Source: Nitrospirota bacterium (GTDB lineage Bacteria; Nitrospinota; Nitrospinia; Nitrospinales; Nitrospinaceae). Taken from it: a stretch of 5,697 nucleotides of DNA. Position numbers and translations under genes: made by a program. The stretch lies in contig JAUVMD010000105.1 of the NCBI GenBank assembly GCA_030600405.1, forward strand, positions 1 through 5,697. Reading direction: 5' to 3'. The notes below the pieces were generated by a model. That model saw nothing but the letters and a program-made list of their open reading frames with translations, searched no databases and was not told where the DNA came from. Below, piece after piece: positions 1 to 5,116 of the stretch. Every line of letters begins with the position of its first letter. Position 1 is the stretch's first letter.

Positions 1-561
1 AACCAGCAGGGTCAGGCATAAAAAGGTGGCCAGATGCGGACGGGTCATAAATCCCGGCGCCATCACCGGAATGATGAGCGCAAAGAGAATCAGATAAACG
101 GTGATGTTGCCGGCTCGCGCAAAGTAAATCGAAGAGAGCAGATGAACGATGAAAACTCCCAGCAGGCCTTTAAAAATGAGCAGGCCGGTGGAGTCGGACA
201 GATTGTAAATGAGATAGAGCAACACCTCCATGAGCCATTCGTGGTTGATCCAGGTATGCCCCTCGGCGGTATAGGAAAAGGGATCGATGTCTTGTACCCG
301 GCCCTGCTGCCAGATGTCTTGCCCAAAGCGGATATGGCCCCATAAATCCGGGTCTGCCGTGACATAGGAAAACTGAGTGAAGGCGAATGCGTACACCAGG
401 ATGCGGATCACTATATAGAAACCATCCGGGGTCACGCGTTTGGAAAGGGTGTTTGAATCATCAAGAGTCACTCTAACTAATTTATGGGACGAACCGTCAG
501 GGAACAAGGAAAAAGTGATGTTGCCTGTCCAATGAAAATTCTGAGAGTTGAGGGTTTTCAT
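1..561 (-). CDS. Polytopic membrane protein, possible GT-C-like glycosyltransferase (N-terminal part, cut by window edge)
   Basis: The minus-strand frame is open from an ATG at 561 to base 1, giving 187 codons with no stop; the C-terminus lies outside the window. The codon just before the ATG is an in-frame TAA. After about 45 soluble residues a membrane segment (about 50-68) leads into a loop with D-P-D-L-W-G-H (70-76), DPFSYTAEGHTWINHEWL (93-110), and then further hydrophobic segments (about 112-145 and 153-170). From memory, the acidic DPDLW/DPFSYT/HEWL pattern after the first membrane helix occurs in uncharacterised large bacterial membrane proteins, some annotated as GT-C-type glycosyltransferases. 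Those would use lipid-linked sugars at the outer face of the inner membrane. The specific function is unknown. No Shine-Dalgarno site precedes the ATG, so a later start (for example GTG at codon 51 or 35) is possible. The gene is divergent from etfB, with a 60-base gap. Confidence 0.75.
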   Translation of the reverse strand, partial: MKTLNSQNFHWTGNITFSLFPDGSSHKLVRVTLDDSNTLSKRVTPDGFYIVIRILVYAFAFTQFSYVTADPDLWGHIRFGQDIWQQGRVQDIDPFSYTAEGHTWINHEWLMEVLLYLIYNLSDSTGLLIFKGLLGVFIVHLLSSIYFARAGNITVYLILFALIIPVMAPGFMTRPHLATFLCLTLLV

Positions 562-583
562 TTATAAAGTGGAATGCGATAAT
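555..583 (+). promoter_or_regulatory. Candidate sigma-70-type promoter for etfB with extended -10
   Basis: TGC-GATAAT at 575-583 is an extended -10 element (5 of 6 matches to TATAAT plus the upstream TGn). A weak -35, TTTTCA (555-560), sits 17 bases upstream of GATAAT. The predicted transcript would start near 590, leaving about 30 bases of leader before the etfB GTG. The -35 overlaps the start region of the divergent membrane-protein gene, so the two could interfere. Prediction by eye only. Confidence 0.4.
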
Positions 584-621
584 GGCCCTCTTTTCAAAAA
601 TCCCGTTTGCCAGGAGTCTAT

Positions 622-1413
622 GTGAAAATTATCGTCTGTGTAAAACAGGTAATCGATACCGGAGCAGTTCTGACTCTTAAGGATGGCCAAGTGAATACCG
701 AGGGCCTGCCCCGGGTGCTCAATCCTTACGATGAGTATGCGGTCGAGGAAGCGGTGCGCATTCGGGAACAAGCCCCGGAAGAGACTACAGTGACCCTGAT
801 TACCCTGGGTCTGAGCAATTTCAAGGATACTCTCCGAAAGGGCTTGGCTATGGGCGCGGACCAGGCGATCCATCTGCTGGATTCAGCGTTTGAGGGCATG
901 GATTGCCTGGGTGTTGCTACCGCTTTATCCAAGGCGATCGGTACTCTCGAATATGATTTAATTTTATGCGGCCGTCAGGCGGTGGATGACGATATGGCCC
1001 AGGTCGGACCCGCGATAGCGGTATTATTGGGTATTCCTTTTGTCACCGTGGTGACGGATTTGAAATTTTCAGATGATCAGCAAAAAGCCGAAGTGACCCG
1101 CCAGATTGAAGGCGGTTCCGAGATCATTGTAGCGCCGCTTCCCCTGCTGATCACTTGTCAGAAAGGGTTGAACGAGCCCCGGTTGCCGTCCCTTAAAGGC
1201 ATCATGGCCGCCAAGAAAAAAGAAATTACCATTCTCGATGCCGCGGCGATTGGCTTCGACGCCAATGGAATGGGTGCCGCCGCCAACCGGGTTCGGGAAA
1301 CCGCCCTGGCACTGCCTCCGGCCCGCAAAAAAGGAATCATTCTGGAAGGCTCTCCGGAAGAAACCTGCTCCCAATTGGTGCAGGCGCTACGCAATGAGGT
1401 CAAGGTTATTTAG
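622..1413 (+). CDS. etfB: Electron transfer flavoprotein, beta subunit
   Basis: EtfB pairs with EtfA to form the soluble ETF heterodimer, which accepts electrons from acyl-CoA or other flavin dehydrogenases and passes them on, usually to ETF:quinone oxidoreductase. The 263-residue protein has the usual family length. It opens with MKIIVCVKQVIDT, carries the nucleotide-binding stretch CGRQAVDDDMAQVGP (116-130), and has the beta signature region VTRQIEGGSEIIVAPLP (158-174). GLNEPRLPSLKGIMAAKKK (182-200) corresponds to the loop that docks partner dehydrogenases; Leu191 aligns with human ETF-beta Leu195. I chose the GTG at 622 because AGGAG (612-616) lies 5 bases upstream and the protein then begins as EtfB normally does; a TTG at 607 would add five unsupported residues. 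TAG and TAA stops stand in tandem at 1411-1416. No etfA follows directly: the matching subunit is at 4080. Whether this is a classical or a bifurcating-type ETF cannot be decided by eye. Confidence 0.96.
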   Translation: MKIIVCVKQVIDTGAVLTLKDGQVNTEGLPRVLNPYDEYAVEEAVRIREQAPEETTVTLITLGLSNFKDTLRKGLAMGADQAIHLLDSAFEGMDCLGVATALSKAIGTLEYDLILCGRQAVDDDMAQVGPAIAVLLGIPFVTVVTDLKFSDDQQKAEVTRQIEGGSEIIVAPLPLLITCQKGLNEPRLPSLKGIMAAKKKEITILDAAAIGFDANGMGAAANRVRETALALPPARKKGIILEGSPEETCSQLVQALRNEVKVI

Positions 1414-1443
1414 TAAGGATGGGGCATAGAAAACATAATCGGT

Positions 1444-1477
1444 AAAAAAATCCCTCCCTCCATTCACGGAGGGAGGG
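1444..1477 (-). terminator. Rho-independent terminator of the small secreted protein gene
   Basis: A perfect 10-bp stem (1452-1461 with 1468-1477, all pyrimidines in one arm and all purines in the other) closes a 6-base loop. Read on the minus strand it is followed by seven T residues (A-run at 1444-1450), 40 bases past the stop codon of the 1518-1907 gene. On the plus strand the hairpin has no U tract, though it could still slow transcripts coming from etfB. Confidence 0.85.
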
Positions 1478-1517
1478 GGGAGTCTCATTTACAGGCGTAG
1501 TTGCAGGGGGAGAGTCG

Positions 1518-1907
1518 TTACCAGTACAAGCAGCTGTTGTCACACTCCTCAGCTGAAGCGGAAAGTTCAACCTCGGTTGCTTCTTGGCTTTGTTTCGAGA
1601 GTTTGGATTCTACATAGTCCCGGTAATCTTCGGGTATCACGATATGCCCTATGGCCGGTCCGCCTATGGGTCCCCACTGACCAGTATGCAATTCAAACCA
1701 GTAATTTCCATCGGGAATATCCCGATCGATATGATCTTCCAAGGCTAACTGCTCAAAAAATCCAAGTTTGTAGCCGTTGAAGTACACATCTTCATAATGA
1801 GCTTCTTCGGAGGCCGCAGCGGGAAGGGCGGTCATCAGGAACAATCCCATTACCAAGGCCAAAGACCCAATGATTTTGGACATGCTCTTTTTTATCAATG
1901 TACCCAT
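1518..1907 (-). CDS. Small secreted protein of unknown function, GNYW/GGP motif
   Basis: I cannot assign a function to this 129-residue protein. Residues 1-32 form a Sec signal peptide: basic start (KKSMSK), hydrophobic core (about 12-28), and Ala-Ala-Ala at 30-32 before Ser33 as the likely signal peptidase I site. The mature part of about 97 residues is acidic and contains FNGYKL (43-48), IPDGNYW (64-70), TGQWG (75-79) and GGPAIGHI (82-89). It ends in ECDNSCLYW, whose two cysteines (122 and 126) could form a disulfide. From memory, an NG-x-x-L / IPxGxYW / WG-x-x-GGP-x-x-G pattern occurs in uncharacterised small secreted proteins of Gram-negative bacteria; I have not verified this. The ATG at 1907 is preceded by AGGGG (1912-1916); an internal ATG at 1883 (Met9) would also keep the signal peptide. 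The gene stands alone, with its own candidate sigma-54 promoter and a strong terminator, and converges on etfB. Confidence 0.85.
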   Translation of the reverse strand: MGTLIKKSMSKIIGSLALVMGLFLMTALPAAASEEAHYEDVYFNGYKLGFFEQLALEDHIDRDIPDGNYWFELHTGQWGPIGGPAIGHIVIPEDYRDYVESKLSKQSQEATEVELSASAEECDNSCLYW

Positions 1908-1934
1908 CAGTCCCCTCTACCCATTTTGATGAGG

Positions 1935-1955
1935 CAATACACCCCATTTGTATTG
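1935..1955. repeat. Short inverted repeat in the leader of the secreted protein gene
   Basis: Seven-base arms CAATACA (1935-1941) and TGTATTG (1949-1955) flank a 7-base spacer. If the sigma-54-like promoter at 1969-1984 is used, this lies inside the 5' leader and could form a small RNA hairpin upstream of the ribosome binding site. It could equally be an operator site, or chance in AT-rich DNA. Confidence 0.35.
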
Positions 1956-1968
1956 TTAGTCGAGGCGT

Positions 1969-1984
1969 TGCAGGTTATGTGCCA
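1969..1984 (-). promoter_or_regulatory. Candidate sigma-54 (-24/-12) promoter for the small secreted protein gene
   Basis: On the minus strand this reads TGGCACATAACCTGCA. Against the sigma-54 consensus TGGCACG-N4-TTGCW, the -24 GG and -12 GC are present with exactly the required spacing, and only two consensus positions differ. The predicted transcript start is near 1958, giving a leader of about 51 bases before the ATG at 1907. Such promoters need an ATP-dependent enhancer-binding activator; the palindrome at 2049-2066 is centred about 100 bases upstream, where activator sites usually sit. Confidence 0.55.
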
Positions 1985-2048
1985 TGTTTATAGCAATTTA
2001 GAGAGAAAATATTAACTGTCTGAAATCTAAGACCTTAAAAATTAAAAT

Positions 2049-2066
2049 CTACCCCATGTGGTGTAG
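2049..2066. promoter_or_regulatory. Near-perfect 18-bp palindrome, possible activator or operator site
   Basis: CTACCCCATGTGGTGTAG is a dyad with one mismatch in the outer eight pairs and a G-T at the centre. Its centre is about 100 bases upstream of the start predicted from the sigma-54-like promoter at 1969-1984, a typical enhancer position. It also lies roughly 195 bases upstream of the predicted start of the 2278 gene. The protein that would bind it is unknown. Confidence 0.35.
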
Positions 2067-2160
2067 TATTTGCTCCTTAAACTTACATATAACGTGATTT
2101 AGTGACAAAATCCGCCTTCTGGCAGTACAAAAACTGCATTTATCTCACAATATATTGATT

Positions 2161-2182
2161 TATAAGGTGATAATTACTTATA
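2161..2182. repeat. AT-rich inverted repeat TATAAG-N10-CTTATA
   Basis: Six-base arms at 2161-2166 and 2177-2182 are perfectly complementary, with a 10-base spacer. The centre lies about 80 bases upstream of the start predicted for the 2278 gene. The arm length and spacing suit a dimeric regulator, but the base composition makes a chance match quite possible. Confidence 0.25.
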
Positions 2183-2217
2183 CATTTAAATACACCTGAA
2201 TGCCTTGTAGGGTGCTC

Positions 2218-2246
2218 TTGTCAATAAGGGAAAATAAAACTAAACT
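2218..2246 (+). promoter_or_regulatory. Candidate sigma-70-type promoter for the saccharopine dehydrogenase-like gene
   Basis: TTGTCA (2218-2223, 5 of 6 to consensus) and TAAACT (2241-2246, 4 of 6) are separated by 17 bases. The predicted start near 2253 gives a short leader of about 25 bases containing the strong Shine-Dalgarno site at 2266-2272. Confidence 0.4.
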
Positions 2247-2265
2247 GTTGACCTTCCCCTTGCTT

Positions 2266-2272
2266 GAGGAGG
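2266..2272 (+). promoter_or_regulatory. Strong ribosome binding site that fixes a TTG start
   Basis: GAGGAGG is a seven-base match to the 16S rRNA 3' end and lies 5 bases before TTG at 2278. There is no ATG or GTG nearby in frame, so this site decides the start. Confidence 0.8.
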
Positions 2273-2277
2273 TTTAA

Positions 2278-3345
2278 TTGACTCAAAAAATTCAATCAGT
2301 TCTGGTGATAGGAATGGGAAAGGTTGGGAAACTGGTGGCAACCTTACTGTTTGAGAACGGATATCGGACTACTGGACTGGATTCTGGTTCTCATCGGGGG
2401 TACCCCTTTAAAATTATCAAGGGGCGTGTCCAAAGCAAAGGTGTACTGAAAAAAGCCATTAAAGATCACGATGCCGTGATCACCTGCCTACCCTACGATC
2501 TCAATCTAGAGGTGGCCCGGGAGACCCATAGCGCTGGCAAGCATTATTTTGATTTGACCGAAGACGTTCCCACCACCGAGGCCATCAAAAAATTATCAAA
2601 AACCACTAAAGGGGTCATGGCTCCCCAGTGTGGTCTGGCGCCCGGTTTCATTTGTATTGTCGGTGCAGACCTGGCCGGCAAGTTTCGCAATTTGCGGAGT
2701 ATTGAATTACGGGTGGGAGCATTACCCCAGCATCCCCGCGGACTCCTGGGCTACGCCTTCAACTGGTCGCCGGAGGGAGTGGTCAATGAATATTTGAACG
2801 ATTGCGAAGTCATTAAAGAAAGCCAACGGGCCAAGGTGACCGCCATGGAAGGCTTGGAAACCATCGTCATCGATGGAGTTCCTCTGGAGGCCTTTGCCAC
2901 TTCCGGTGGGCTGGGGACCATGTGCGAAACCTATGAAGGCAAAGTGGAGCATCTCAATTATAAGACCATCCGCTATCCCGGCCATTGCCAATTGATGAAG
3001 TTCTTCTTCAACGAATTGTTCATGCGCAAGGACCGCCAGAAGGCAGGTGAAATTCTTGTGAATGCCAAACCTCCGGTGAGCGATGATGTGGTTTTTGTAC
3101 ACGCCGCCGTGGAAGGGCAAGAGAATGGTAAATTGATGAGAGAGGAATTTGTACGCAGTTATTATCCGCTCGACATTGGCGGACGCGACTGGCGAGCCAT
3201 CGCCTGGACCACGGCCAGTTCCGTTTGCGCCGTGGTGGATCTGGTGTCGCGCGGTATTCTTCCACAGAAGGGATTCATCAAGCAGGAAGATATCCCACTT
3301 GACCAATTTTTCAAAACACCCACAGGTCAATACTTTCTTTCCTAA
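2278..3345 (+). CDS. Saccharopine dehydrogenase-like NAD(P)-dependent oxidoreductase
   Basis: The 355-residue protein has an N-terminal Rossmann fold with the dinucleotide motif GMGKVG (12-17) after the strand SVLVI, and the segment DAVITCLPYDLN (65-76) typical of this family's second half-domain. It also has the family motif CGLAPG (118-123), TSGGLGTMCETYEG (208-221), and NYKTIRYPGH (227-236). The last two resemble the catalytic/substrate domain of saccharopine reductases and lysine 6-dehydrogenases. Family members interconvert amino acids and imines or saccharopine using NAD(P)H in the cytoplasm. The exact substrate here cannot be read from sequence; lysine-type metabolism is inference. Initiation is at TTG (2278), supported by GAGGAGG at 2266-2272 with a 5-base spacer and by the protein beginning just before the first Rossmann strand. 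The gene has 192 bases between it and osmC and no visible terminator. Confidence 0.88.
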   Translation: MTQKIQSVLVIGMGKVGKLVATLLFENGYRTTGLDSGSHRGYPFKIIKGRVQSKGVLKKAIKDHDAVITCLPYDLNLEVARETHSAGKHYFDLTEDVPTTEAIKKLSKTTKGVMAPQCGLAPGFICIVGADLAGKFRNLRSIELRVGALPQHPRGLLGYAFNWSPEGVVNEYLNDCEVIKESQRAKVTAMEGLETIVIDGVPLEAFATSGGLGTMCETYEGKVEHLNYKTIRYPGHCQLMKFFFNELFMRKDRQKAGEILVNAKPPVSDDVVFVHAAVEGQENGKLMREEFVRSYYPLDIGGRDWRAIAWTTASSVCAVVDLVSRGILPQKGFIKQEDIPLDQFFKTPTGQYFLS

Positions 3346-3537
3346 GTTGAGAGAACCATCCCACGATCGATATATCCCTAATAAAAAATCGTTAAATAAA
3401 AGAAAAAATCCTTTTCCCGCTTGTTCACCAAGGCATAATCTGGTATTTTTTATTGCCGAAAAATTCCATTTTTAAATTCATTACTAATTTATGAGTCTGG
3501 GAATCACCCGGCTCTTATTGATTTGAGAGGAACTAAT

Positions 3538-3966
3538 ATGCCCGCAAGAACATCTGAAGCTCGTTGGGAAGGAAATTTGAAAGAAGGCAAAGGAACCATG
3601 AAACTGGGAAGTGGGGCCTACCAAGGCGCCTATTCGTTTCCTTCCCGTTTTGAAGATGGATCTGGAACCAATCCGGAAGAATTGATTGCCGCCGCCCACG
3701 CTGGTTGCTATTCCATGGCGTTCTCTGCCGGCCTGGGGAAAGCCGGGTTCAATCCCACCAGCGTCGATACCAAGGCGACGGTGACCTTGGAGGCGGTGGA
3801 GGGCGGTTTTGGAATCACCAAAATTGACCTGGTGTGCGAGGCCGTTATCCCGGATATCGATGAGGCAAAATTTCAGGAACAAGCTGAAGCCGCCAAAAAC
3901 GGATGCCCCGTATCTAAAGCCCTGGCTGGACCTACAATCAGTTTGAAGGCCACCCTGAAAAAGTAA
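3538..3966 (+). CDS. osmC: OsmC-family organic hydroperoxide peroxidase
   Basis: OsmC reduces organic hydroperoxides in the cytoplasm with a pair of reactive cysteines and is usually induced by osmotic or oxidative stress. The 142-residue protein matches the E. coli OsmC pattern (143 aa) along its whole length. It starts with ARWEGNLKEGKGT (8-20), then has SRFEDGSGTNPEELIAAAHA (36-55), the peroxidatic cysteine in HAGCYSMA (Cys57), NPTSVDT (72-78), FGITKIDL (91-98), and the resolving cysteine in NGCPVSKAL (Cys123). Arg37 and Glu48 occupy the active-site positions known in the family. The pattern is OsmC rather than Ohr, given the WEG start and the NPEELI and GCPVS motifs. ATG at 3538 is chosen over a TTG at 3523 because GAGAGG (3525-3530) lies 7 bases upstream. 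A hairpin follows the stop, so the gene is probably transcribed alone. Confidence 0.95.
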   Translation: MPARTSEARWEGNLKEGKGTMKLGSGAYQGAYSFPSRFEDGSGTNPEELIAAAHAGCYSMAFSAGLGKAGFNPTSVDTKATVTLEAVEGGFGITKIDLVCEAVIPDIDEAKFQEQAEAAKNGCPVSKALAGPTISLKATLKK

Positions 3967-3978
3967 TTGAGCATCTTC

Positions 3979-4022
3979 AGTCACACGGGCCTGACATGAA
4001 GAAAGGCTCGTGTGACTTTCTC
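3979..4022 (+). terminator. Hairpin terminator after osmC
   Basis: A 13-bp stem (3979-3991 with 4005-4017, one G-U pair) closes a 13-base loop, starting 13 bases after the osmC stop. The following tract TTCTC is only moderately U-rich, so termination may be partial. It separates osmC from etfA. Confidence 0.65.
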
Positions 4023-4033
4023 AAATCCATGAT

Positions 4034-4068
4034 AAGGCCATCATTTTAATTAGGCCTAAATAGGCCAT
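4034..4068. repeat. Three AGGCC-centred repeats upstream of etfA
   Basis: AAGGCCAT (4034-4041), the palindrome TAGGCCTA (4051-4058) and TAGGCCAT (4061-4068) share the AGGCC core. The last two start exactly 10 bases apart, one helical turn. They lie immediately before the etfA start, beside a possible -10 TTTAAT (4045-4050) for which I see no good -35. They could be an operator for etfA, but the words are short. Confidence 0.3.
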
Positions 4069-4079
4069 TGGTGTTTTTG

Positions 4080-5075
4080 ATGTCGGGTCATAAAGATATT
4101 TGGGTGGTCATAGAACATTCTGATGGGAGGGTGAAACCGGTCAGTCTGGAAGCGGTGCACGCTGCCCGGCAGTTATCTTCCAAATCTGGGGGCCAGGTTA
4201 AGGCAGTTTATTTAGGCTCGCAAAGTGGGGATGGAGTCAAGGTGGTTGCCCGCGCGGGAGTGAATCAAGTTCTTTTGATAGTTGATTCGGAGCTGGATAC
4301 CTATACCAGCTCTCGCTATTTGGCGGCACTGGTCGGATGCATGGGCGACTCTCCTCCATCCGCAATCCTGTTACCAGCAACCAATCATGGCAAAGAACTG
4401 GCCCCTGCCCTGGCTTCGAGTTTGGGTTCCGGTCTTGCCACGGATTGTATCGGCCTGGATTATAGCGAATCCTCCGGAATCAAGGTTGAGAGACCCGTTT
4501 ATGCTGGCAAAGCCTTATCCTATATGGAGTTTTTAGGACCTGTCCCGGTAATCATAACCCTCCGACCCAATGCATTTCGATCTGATCCGATTGCCGATTA
4601 TAAAGAAGCTCCGATTATCGAGCATTCCCCCGCATGGACCGAACACTCCCGTCTCCTGCACCTGAAGGAAATTGTCAAAGGGGGAGGGACATTAGATATT
4701 ACCGAGGCCAGAATCGTGGTTTCCGGTGGATTGGGAATGCAGGGTCCCGAGAATTTCCACCTACTGGAAGAGCTTGCGGGTGTACTTGGGGCAGCGGTTG
4801 GTGCCAGTCGGCCGGTCGTGGACAATGGTTGGCGAGATTATTCCAACCAGGTGGGCCAAACCGGTCGAACCGTAGGTCCGGATTTGTACATTGCCTGCGG
4901 AATTTCCGGTGCCGTACAACATTTGGCCGGAATGTCCTCCTCCAAATGTATTGTAGCGATCAATAAGGATCCTCATGCCCCAATTTTTGAGGTGGCCGAT
5001 TACGGAATTGTTGGCGATGCTCTGGAGATCCTTCCGATTCTGACCCGTGAATTTAAAAACGCTCTTCGAACCTAG
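4080..5075 (+). CDS. etfA: Electron transfer flavoprotein, alpha subunit
   Basis: EtfA carries the redox-active FAD of the ETF heterodimer and is the partner of the EtfB encoded at 622-1413. The 331-residue protein has the N-terminal alpha/beta domain starting DIWVVIEHSDGRVKPVSLEA (6-25). The FAD-binding domain follows, with VVSGGLGMQGPENF (213-226), GASRPVVDNGW (241-251), QVGQTG (257-262), LYIACGISGAVQHLAG (269-284) and INKDPHAPIFEVADYGIVGD (294-313). Arg244, Thr261 and His281 match the FAD-contacting residues Arg249, Thr266 and His286 of human ETF-alpha. ATG at 4080 gives the usual family start, but no Shine-Dalgarno site sits at the right distance from it. TTG 4068 and GTG 4071 are in frame, and AGG at 4062-4064 lies 6 bases before the GTG, so the true start could be up to four codons earlier. 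rsmG follows after 41 bases with no terminator between. Confidence 0.96.
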   Translation: MSGHKDIWVVIEHSDGRVKPVSLEAVHAARQLSSKSGGQVKAVYLGSQSGDGVKVVARAGVNQVLLIVDSELDTYTSSRYLAALVGCMGDSPPSAILLPATNHGKELAPALASSLGSGLATDCIGLDYSESSGIKVERPVYAGKALSYMEFLGPVPVIITLRPNAFRSDPIADYKEAPIIEHSPAWTEHSRLLHLKEIVKGGGTLDITEARIVVSGGLGMQGPENFHLLEELAGVLGAAVGASRPVVDNGWRDYSNQVGQTGRTVGPDLYIACGISGAVQHLAGMSSSKCIVAINKDPHAPIFEVADYGIVGDALEILPILTREFKNALRT

Positions 5076-5104
5076 ATTCTCTTCCCTTTTGTTCTCATGT
5101 TATT

Positions 5105-5116
5105 TATATTCTTCAC
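5105..5116 (+). promoter_or_regulatory. Candidate -10 element placing transcription start at the rsmG ATG
   Basis: TATATT (5105-5110, 5 of 6 to TATAAT) ends six bases before the rsmG ATG, so a transcript from it would begin at or near the A of the start codon. No convincing -35 is visible in the pyrimidine-rich stretch upstream, which makes this weak. Confidence 0.25.

Larger units (their letters stand above)
1908..2277. other. AT-rich intergenic region with divergent regulatory signals
   Basis: This 370-base stretch separates the minus-strand secreted protein gene from the plus-strand oxidoreductase gene. I found no credible gene in it. It holds a sigma-54-like promoter facing left (1969-1984), a sigma-70-like promoter facing right (2218-2246), and inverted repeats at 1935-1955, 2049-2066 and 2161-2182. 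The middle is markedly AT-rich compared with the flanking genes, as expected for a regulatory region between divergent genes. Confidence 0.7.

Noticed and set aside
34..345. Plus-strand open frame of 103 codons at the left edge
   Set aside because: The minus strand carries an uninterrupted membrane-protein frame with conserved-looking motifs; the plus frame is low-complexity and charged with no family signal.
562..873. Minus-strand open frame of 103 codons overlapping the start of etfB
   Set aside because: It is antisense to EtfB and ends at the TAA directly before the membrane-protein ATG, with no motif or ribosome binding site of its own.
2121..2140. Short GCAGT/ACTGC inverted repeat that at first looked like a second sigma-54 site (TGGCA...TGC)
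   Set aside because: The GG-to-GC spacing is four bases too long for sigma-54 binding, and a 5-base repeat is too short to claim.
2722..3330. Minus-strand open frame of 202 codons inside the oxidoreductase gene
   Set aside because: It lies fully antisense to a well-supported gene and its translation shows no recognisable domain or start signal. It is a shadow of the codon pattern of the true frame.
3346..3537. AT-rich gap between the oxidoreductase gene and osmC, searched for a terminator and an osmC promoter
   Set aside because: I found no stable hairpin with a U tract and no -35/-10 pair with acceptable spacing, so nothing is called there.
3484..3984. Minus-strand open frame of 166 codons across osmC
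   Set aside because: It is antisense to a clear OsmC with both catalytic cysteines. The frame is a by-product of osmC codon usage and would begin inside the osmC terminator hairpin.
4634..4966. Plus-strand open frame of 110 codons within etfA
   Set aside because: It is an out-of-frame shadow of the EtfA FAD domain, where the true frame matches the family signature throughout.
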